51,420 bases of DNA from Pseudomonas sp. AKS31. Lineage in GTDB: Bacteria; Pseudomonadota; Gammaproteobacteria; Pseudomonadales; Pseudomonadaceae. Location: positions 95,300 to 146,719 of the forward strand of contig NZ_JAMLFX010000009.1 of NCBI RefSeq assembly GCF_023634765.1. Direction: 5' to 3'. A program made the position numbers and the translations under genes. Shown one piece after another: positions 46,218 to 51,420 of this stretch. A model generated the notes under the pieces. That model was not told the DNA's origin. It ran no database searches and saw nothing but the letters and a program-made list of their open reading frames with translations. Numbering within the stretch: position 1 is the stretch's first letter; each line of letters starts with the position of its first letter.

Positions 46218-47991
46218 CAGCCACCGCGTGACCATCATTGAACTGCAACGCCGCCAACCGCGCATACAGCGGATTGCTGGCAATCAGTTCCTGATGGGTA
46301 CCAATGGCCACAAGCTTGCCCTGATCCATCACCGCAATCCGGTCAGCGTTTTTCACCGTGGCCAGTCGATGCGCGATCACCAGCGTGGTACGGTTCTGCA
46401 TCAGGCTCGGCAGCGCTTCCTGAATCAGATGCTCACTCTGCGCATCAAGGGCACTGGTGGCTTCGTCCAGCAGCAGGATCGGCGCGTCGACCAGCAACGC
46501 CCGGGCGATCGCCAGACGTTGACGCTGACCACCGGAAAGACCGAGACCACCGTCGCCGAGATGGGTCTGGTAACCGTTGGGCATTTTTTCGATGAAGTCG
46601 TGGGCGTGAGCAATTTTTGCCGCGTCCTTGACTTGCGCAAGCGTCGCCCCCGGATTGCCGTAACGAATGTTCTCTTCAACACTGCCGAAAAACAGCGCCG
46701 GCGATTGTGATACCAGAGCAAAGTGACGACGCAGGTCCAGCGGATCGAGGCTGGTCAGCGGCACACCATCGATGAGGATCTGTCCTTCCAGCGGGTCATA
46801 AAAGCGCAACAGCAAGTCATACACCGTGGACTTGCCGGCGCCGGACGGCCCCACCAGCGCCAGCGTCTCGCCGGCGCGAATGGTCAGATTCAAGCCATTG
46901 ACCGCGTAGTTTTCAGGACGCGAAGGGTAGGAAAAACGCACGTCTTGCAATTGCAATTCACCCCGCACGCGCTCCGGCAAGGTCACCAGCCCGGTGACCG
47001 GCGGCTGGATGATATTTTCCGAGCCCAACAATTCAGCGATGCGCTCGGCGGCCCCGGCCGCGCGCTGCAGTTCGCCAATCACTTCGCTCAAGGTGCCAAT
47101 GGCACTGCCGACGATCAGGCTGTAAAAGACAAACGCCGCCAGTTCGCCCCCGGTGATGCGCCCGGCGATCACGTCCATGCCACCGACCCACAACATCACT
47201 GCCACCGCGCCGAGCACCAGCACGATCACCAGGGTGATCATCCATGAGCGCTGAAAGATGCGTTTGCGTGCGGTGTCGAACGCGTCTTCGACCGTTGTCG
47301 CAAAACGGCGCTCATCCTGGACCTGGTGGTTGTAGGCCTGCACGGTTTTGATCTGGCCGAGGGTTTCCGACACGTAGCTACCGATATCGGCGACCCGATC
47401 CTGGCTCAGCCGTGACAGATTGCGCACGCGCCGGCCGAAAATCAGGATCGGCGCGACCACGAACGGCAAGGCAATCACCACGATGCTGGTGAGTTTGGCA
47501 TTGGTGACAAACAGCAGGATGACACCGCCAATCACCATCAACAGGTTGCGCAGGAACATCGACAGCGACGAGCCGATCACCGATTGCAGCAGCGTCGTGT
47601 CGGCGGTCAGCCGCGACTGGATCTCCGAGCTGCGGTTGTTCTCATAGAAGCCGGGATGCAGATAAACCAGATGGTTGAACACCTCACGGCGGATGTCGGC
47701 CACGCAGCGCTCGCCGATCCACGACACCCAGTAGAACCGGGCAAACGTACCGACCGCCAGCCCCAGCACCATCAGCATGAAGATGCCGATGCTCTGGTTG
47801 AGCTGATGCGGCGACTGAGTCATGAAGCCCCGGTCGACCAACAGCTTGATCCCCTGCCCCATCGACAACGTGACGGCGGCGGTGACGATCAACGCCAGCA
47901 GCGCAGCGATCACTTGCCAGCGGTAAGGGGCCAGAAATCGACTGGTCAGACGCAGCGCGCGACGGTGTCGTGAAGAAAGCTTCGGGGTCAT
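46213..47991 (-). CDS. ABC half-transporter, MsbA-like lipid/drug exporter family
   Basis: This 592-residue half-exporter has six membrane helices (about residues 20-310) fused to an ATPase domain. Walker A is GPSGAGKST, signature LSGGQRQRLAIARAL, Walker B ILLLDEATSALD and switch His in VIAHRL. The pattern fits the type IV exporters of the MsbA/multidrug subfamily. Substrate is unknown; it is unlikely to be the main lipid A flippase because lpxK is not nearby. It appears monocistronic. Its stop codon lies inside the REP-like right arm. Confidence 0.9.
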   Translation of the reverse strand: MTPKLSSRHRRALRLTSRFLAPYRWQVIAALLALIVTAAVTLSMGQGIKLLVDRGFMTQSPHQLNQSIGIFMLMVLGLAVGTFARFYWVSWIGERCVADIRREVFNHLVYLHPGFYENNRSSEIQSRLTADTTLLQSVIGSSLSMFLRNLLMVIGGVILLFVTNAKLTSIVVIALPFVVAPILIFGRRVRNLSRLSQDRVADIGSYVSETLGQIKTVQAYNHQVQDERRFATTVEDAFDTARKRIFQRSWMITLVIVLVLGAVAVMLWVGGMDVIAGRITGGELAAFVFYSLIVGSAIGTLSEVIGELQRAAGAAERIAELLGSENIIQPPVTGLVTLPERVRGELQLQDVRFSYPSRPENYAVNGLNLTIRAGETLALVGPSGAGKSTVYDLLLRFYDPLEGQILIDGVPLTSLDPLDLRRHFALVSQSPALFFGSVEENIRYGNPGATLAQVKDAAKIAHAHDFIEKMPNGYQTHLGDGGLGLSGGQRQRLAIARALLVDAPILLLDEATSALDAQSEHLIQEALPSLMQNRTTLVIAHRLATVKNADRIAVMDQGKLVAIGTHQELIASNPLYARLAALQFNDGHAVAV

Positions 47992-48247
47992 TCAGGTACA
48001 CATCCGTGTTGATGAAAGGGCTAGCGTAAACCTTCTTTGGGGTGGAACTCTGTAAATCACAATGAGTCAGGTTAAATATGCCCCCAAAGACTAGGCCATA
48101 GTTGCTATCGGTCTAACGTCAAGGTTGAGACGAACGGTCATTTCTGTTGGACTGGAATGGCCGCTCATGACGGATCGAAAGGCGCTGTCACAGCCTGGTC
48201 ACGTGGCGGTTTTAATCTGGGTAAACAACCTGATGAGGAGACAGGCC

Positions 48248-48427
48248 ATGTCCTTGCAACACCGCAGCGAAGACAAGATTGAAGTGATCCGCACCAAGCC
48301 CGGCCAACCTCTGGGTTGCTCGATTATCGATAAGGATGGGCGTGAAGTACCGATCACTGAAGACATGATCCAGGACGCGTGCCGCGAGCTGGACAAGCGA
48401 TTGGTCAAGCCTGCCGAACAAAAGTGA
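48248..48427 (+). CDS. Conserved 59-residue pseudomonad protein
   Basis: This 59-residue protein begins MSLQHRSEDKIEVIRTKPGQ and contains GCSIIDKDGREVPITEDMIQDACRELDKRL. There is no signal or membrane segment. The first half is likely a beta-hairpin and the second a helix. GAGGAGA lies 8 bases upstream, which fixes the start; the frame is open to 48125. It resembles the PA1123-type protein of PAO1, from memory. Function is unknown. A strong terminator follows. Confidence 0.8.
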   Translation: MSLQHRSEDKIEVIRTKPGQPLGCSIIDKDGREVPITEDMIQDACRELDKRLVKPAEQK

Positions 48428-48446
48428 TATAGCCACCGTCTTCCTG

Positions 48447-48472
48447 ACCCGGCCCCTTTGGCCGGGTTTTTT
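48447..48472 (+). terminator. Terminator of the 59-residue gene
   Basis: The stem ACCCGGCC (48447-48454) / GGCCGGGT (48460-48467) has loop CCTTT and a T-run TTTTT. Confidence 0.92.
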
Positions 48473-48503
48473 CTGCCTAAACAATTAAAATTCGTGTTGA
48501 AAC

Positions 48504-48597
48504 AATCGCTGGCAAGCCAGCTCCCACAAAATTTTCGTCGTACTCAAAACTTGAGTACACCCGAGAAACCTGTGGGAGCTGGCTTGCCAGCGATGAA
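48504..48597. repeat. REP pair (GCTGGCAAGCCAGC family), copy 3
   Basis: ATCGCTGGCAAGCCAGCTCC with CCACA at 48504 and the inverted copy CTGTGGGAGCTGGCTTGCC at 48570 enclose about 40 bases that contain another small palindrome (TACTCAAAACTTGAGTA). It lies between the convergent small gene and pdxB. Confidence 0.9.
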
Positions 48598-48610
48598 TCC
48601 ATCTCGGTCT

Positions 48611-49753
48611 CTAAACAGCCACCGCCCCGAGTGCAGCCACAATCTGCCGCAACGCCGGCGACTCCCCTTCAATCCGCACCTTCAACCCTTCAATCTCGCG
48701 CCGCACCGGATACTGCTTGCGCAACACATCGAACGCCGCGCGCTGCTCACCGACATTACCTACAAGGCTGCGGCGAAAATCCGCATCATCACGGCGCGGG
48801 TCGTACACGCCACGGCACAACATCGCCAGCGCCCAGGCCGGATCGCTGTCGCCATGCAAGGTCACTTGCGACAACCACGGCGCTGGTAGCAGCTCACTGA
48901 GTTGAATGCTTGATGGCTGGCCGATGAATGCGCAGTAAGCCTGATAAATCTGCGCCGTTCCGCGCTGTTTACCGTCAAGGCTGTAACCGGCAATGTGCGG
49001 GGTGGCCAGCACGCAGAGTTCGGCCAGTGCCACGTCAACCTCGGGCTCGGCCTCCCAGACATCGAGAACGGCCTGCAGGTCTTCACGCTCCAGCAGCACT
49101 TCGCGCAGCGCGGCGTTATCCACCACCGGACCACGCGCCGCGTTGATCAGCCATGCACCAGGCTTGAGTTGCTGCAAACGCTGCTGATCGAACAGATGCC
49201 AGGTCGCACCAGCGCCGCTGCGTGTCAGCGGTGTGTGCAAACTGATCACGTCACATTGCTCGATGATTTGCTCGAGGCTCACGTAATCGCCGCCCTCGGC
49301 AGCCTGACACGGCGGATCGCAGACTTTGACGTTCCAGCCCAACCCTTTCAGAACCTCGATCAGGCGCCCCCCCACCTCACCGGCGCCGACGACACCGTAG
49401 GTCCGCTGAGTGAGATCGACACCTTCGATTTCGGCGAGGGTCATCAGGCTGCCCAACACATAATCGACCACGCCCCGGGCATTGCAGCCGGGGGCACTCG
49501 ACCAGGTGATGCCGGCCTCATTGAAGTAGTCGAGATCCAGATGATCGGTGCCGATCGTGCAGGTACCGACAAAGCGCACCTTGCTGCCCTCAAGCAACGC
49601 GTGGTTGACGTTGGTCACCGAACGCACGAGTAATACATCGGCCTGCTCGACCGTCGCACGGTCGATGGAACGGCCCGACACCCGGCGGATCTCGCCGAAA
49701 CCGGCAAAAAAGGCATCGAGCAGCGGGATATTTTCGTCGGCAACAATCAGCAT
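48611..49753 (-). CDS. pdxB: Erythronate-4-phosphate dehydrogenase
   Basis: This 380-residue D-2-hydroxyacid dehydrogenase-family enzyme has the N-terminal catalytic half MLIVADENIPLLDAFF, NAD-binding GVVGAGEVGGRLIEVL, the catalytic Arg in NAARGPVVDN, Glu in DVWEAEPEV, and His in LATPHIAGYS. The C-terminal extension after about residue 280 is the PdxB dimerisation domain. It makes the second step of the DXP-dependent pyridoxal phosphate pathway. AAAGGAG precedes the ATG. It is divergent from the MATE gene. Confidence 0.97.
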   Translation of the reverse strand: MLIVADENIPLLDAFFAGFGEIRRVSGRSIDRATVEQADVLLVRSVTNVNHALLEGSKVRFVGTCTIGTDHLDLDYFNEAGITWSSAPGCNARGVVDYVLGSLMTLAEIEGVDLTQRTYGVVGAGEVGGRLIEVLKGLGWNVKVCDPPCQAAEGGDYVSLEQIIEQCDVISLHTPLTRSGAGATWHLFDQQRLQQLKPGAWLINAARGPVVDNAALREVLLEREDLQAVLDVWEAEPEVDVALAELCVLATPHIAGYSLDGKQRGTAQIYQAYCAFIGQPSSIQLSELLPAPWLSQVTLHGDSDPAWALAMLCRGVYDPRRDDADFRRSLVGNVGEQRAAFDVLRKQYPVRREIEGLKVRIEGESPALRQIVAALGAVAV

Positions 49754-49912
49754 GGCGGGCTCCTTTGGCGGATCGGCAGTTTAGGTGCAGATCGGTCGCC
49801 GGGCCAGCAAGCTTTGCGCTTACAAATCCGCAACAGAGGATTTTTCCTGACCAAGGCGTCAGCGGCGTAGAATGCGGCGCCTTGCGCATCAACACCTGTG
49901 GACGTTTTGCCC

Positions 49913-51322
49913 GTGAATTCTGTAACTGATCAACCTGTCGCCGTCTCCCTCACCCGCCCCGCGCGGATTCGCCTGGAGTTCAAGAACCTGCTCGCTTTGG
50001 CGTTGCCGATCATCATCGCGCAACTGGCGACCACGGCCATGGGCTTCGTCGATGCGGTGATGGCTGGTCGCGTCGGGCCAAAGGATCTGGCAGCCGTGGC
50101 ACTGGGCAACTCGATCTGGGTGCCGGTGTTTCTGCTGATGACCGGCACCCTGCTGGCAACTACGCCGAAAGTCGCCCAGCGTTTTGGCGCCGGGACCCAC
50201 AGTGAGATCGGCCCGCTCGTACGGCAGGCGCTGTGGCTGGCACTGGTGGTCGGACTGATCGCGACGGCAATGCTGATGGCCGCCGAACCGGTGCTGCACC
50301 TGATGAAAGTCGATCCCGAGCTGATCGGCCCATGCATGCAGTACCTGCACGGTATCGCCAGCGGTCTGCCGGCGGTGGCGTTCTATCACGTGCTGCGCTG
50401 CACCAGTGACGGCATCGGCCGTACCCGCCCGGCCATGGTGCTGGGCCTGTGCGGTCTGGCGCTGAACATACCGCTGAACTACATCTTCATCTATGGCCAC
50501 TTCGGTGTGCCGGCGATGGGCGGCGTTGGCTGCGGATGGGCCACGGCCATCGTGATGTGGGTGATGGCACTGGGGCTGGCCGGTTATGAACGCTGGGCGC
50601 CAGCGTATCGTTCGAGTGAAATCTTCAGCCGCTTCGATTGGCCGCAATGGGCGGTGATCAAGCGTCTGTTGGCGATTGGTCTGCCAATCGGCATCGCCGT
50701 GTTTGCCGAGTCGAGCATTTTTGCCGTGATCGCCCTGCTGATCGGCAGCCTTGGCGCCACCGTAGTGGCCGGGCACCAGATTGCGCTCAACGTCAGCTCG
50801 CTGGTGTTCATGATTCCCTACTCGCTGGGCATGGCCGTTACCGTACGCGTCGGTCAGGCACTGGGCCGTGAAGAACCGCGCGAGGCACGATTTGCTGCGG
50901 GCGTCGGCATGGGCACCGCGCTGGCCTACGCCTGCCTGTCGGCGAGCATGATGCTGATGCTGCGTGAGCCGATTGCGGCGATCTACACCGCTGACCCGAC
51001 GGTGATTCACATCGCGGCGATGCTGATTGTGTACTCGGCGCTGTTCCAGTTTTCCGACGCGATTCAGGTAACCGCTGCCGGCGCACTGCGCGGTTATCAG
51101 GACACGCGGGTGACCATGATCCTGACCCTGTTCGCCTACTGGGGCATTGGTTTGCCGGTGGGTTATGCCCTCGGCCTGACTGACTGGCTCGGTGAACCAC
51201 GTGGCCCGAGCGGCTTGTGGCAGGGGCTGATCGTTGGCCTGAGCTGTGCGGCACTGATGCTGTCGATCCGACTGACGCGCAGTGCGCGCAAGCGTATTCG
51301 GATCAGTCGCTCGGCGGGTTGA
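49913..51322 (+). CDS. MATE family efflux transporter, NorM/PmpM-like
   Basis: This 469-residue transporter has 12 predicted membrane helices. NorM-type signatures are LALALPIIIAQLATTAMGFVD (TM1) and VAGHQIALNVSSLVFMIPYSL (TM7). It exports cationic drugs and dyes using H+ or Na+. GTG at 49913 (MNSVTDQP) is chosen as more family-like; GTG at 49898 is a possible alternative, and neither has a strong ribosome site. No transporter-specific regulator lies beside it. In PAO1 the closest relative is PmpM. Confidence 0.9.
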   Translation: MNSVTDQPVAVSLTRPARIRLEFKNLLALALPIIIAQLATTAMGFVDAVMAGRVGPKDLAAVALGNSIWVPVFLLMTGTLLATTPKVAQRFGAGTHSEIGPLVRQALWLALVVGLIATAMLMAAEPVLHLMKVDPELIGPCMQYLHGIASGLPAVAFYHVLRCTSDGIGRTRPAMVLGLCGLALNIPLNYIFIYGHFGVPAMGGVGCGWATAIVMWVMALGLAGYERWAPAYRSSEIFSRFDWPQWAVIKRLLAIGLPIGIAVFAESSIFAVIALLIGSLGATVVAGHQIALNVSSLVFMIPYSLGMAVTVRVGQALGREEPREARFAAGVGMGTALAYACLSASMMLMLREPIAAIYTADPTVIHIAAMLIVYSALFQFSDAIQVTAAGALRGYQDTRVTMILTLFAYWGIGLPVGYALGLTDWLGEPRGPSGLWQGLIVGLSCAALMLSIRLTRSARKRIRISRSAG

Positions 51323-51344
51323 GCCTTTACGCAAGACAAAAAAA

Positions 51345-51420
51345 TGTGGGAGCGAGCCTGCTCGCGAATGCGGTGAATCAGTCGCCACAATAGTGACTGA
51401 GATACCGCATTCGCGAGCAG
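51345..51420. repeat. REP pair (GCGAGCCTGCTCGC family), cut by the window end
   Basis: TGTGGGAGCGAGCCTGCTCG at 51345 is followed by GCGAATGCGGT, with an inverted CCGCATTCGCGAGCAG reaching the last base. The spacer has another small palindrome (GTCGCCACAA TAGTGAC). It matches the element at 33-64. The end of the pair is outside the window. Confidence 0.85.

Overview
The window is a chromosomal segment of a Pseudomonas of the fluorescens/putida type. This is inferred from high GC, dense coding on both strands, protein families with typical pseudomonad sequences, and several families of REP-like palindromes between genes. Gene order matches, from memory, blocks of the P. aeruginosa PAO1 map: PA2797-PA2803, PA2806-PA2810, PA2986-PA2993, PA3001-PA3020 and pdxB. 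No rRNA, tRNA, phage, insertion sequence, integrase or CRISPR array was seen. It reads as core genome.

Layout. 1-5.2 kb: rssC/rssB (anti-sigma antagonist and response regulator-phosphatase), a PilZ protein, mlaA, a HAD-like protein that has lost its catalytic residues, a DUF4404 protein and queF. 5.2-8 kb: a periplasmic cupredoxin divergent from a copR/copS two-component system, with a candidate CopR box between them. 8-11.4 kb: the lolC-lolD-lolE lipoprotein-release operon, with a terminator-like hairpin between lolD and lolE. 11.4-16.8 kb: a second PilZ protein, a glycerophosphodiester phosphodiesterase, sthA, an ApbE flavin transferase and an MFS carboxylate transporter. 17-22.8 kb: a long-form GAPDH, mfd and a CsiV-like protein.

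22.8-29 kb: two convergent, paralogous SWIM-SNF2 helicases. 29-34 kb: methylthioinosine phosphorylase, nagZ, psrA, lexA-sulA and two small conserved proteins. 34-41.4 kb: topA, a DUF1653 protein, the fadB-fadA beta-oxidation operon and a candidate sRNA gene upstream of fadB. 41.4-51.4 kb: a universal stress protein, an ABC-F ATPase (Uup-like), slt, an ABC exporter, a 59-residue protein, pdxB and a NorM-like MATE pump.

How they work together. Envelope maintenance is a theme (mlaA, lolCDE, csiV-like, nagZ, slt), with DNA repair and topology (mfd, lexA-sulA, topA, the SNF2 pair). PsrA probably links psrA and fadBA, because the same compound operator lies upstream of both. RssB/RssC and PsrA are both known RpoS inputs. 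No large undescribed system is evident. The best new leads are the sRNA candidate near 40.8 kb, the shared 27-bp PsrA operator, the convergent SNF2/SWIM pair and the lolD-lolE hairpin.
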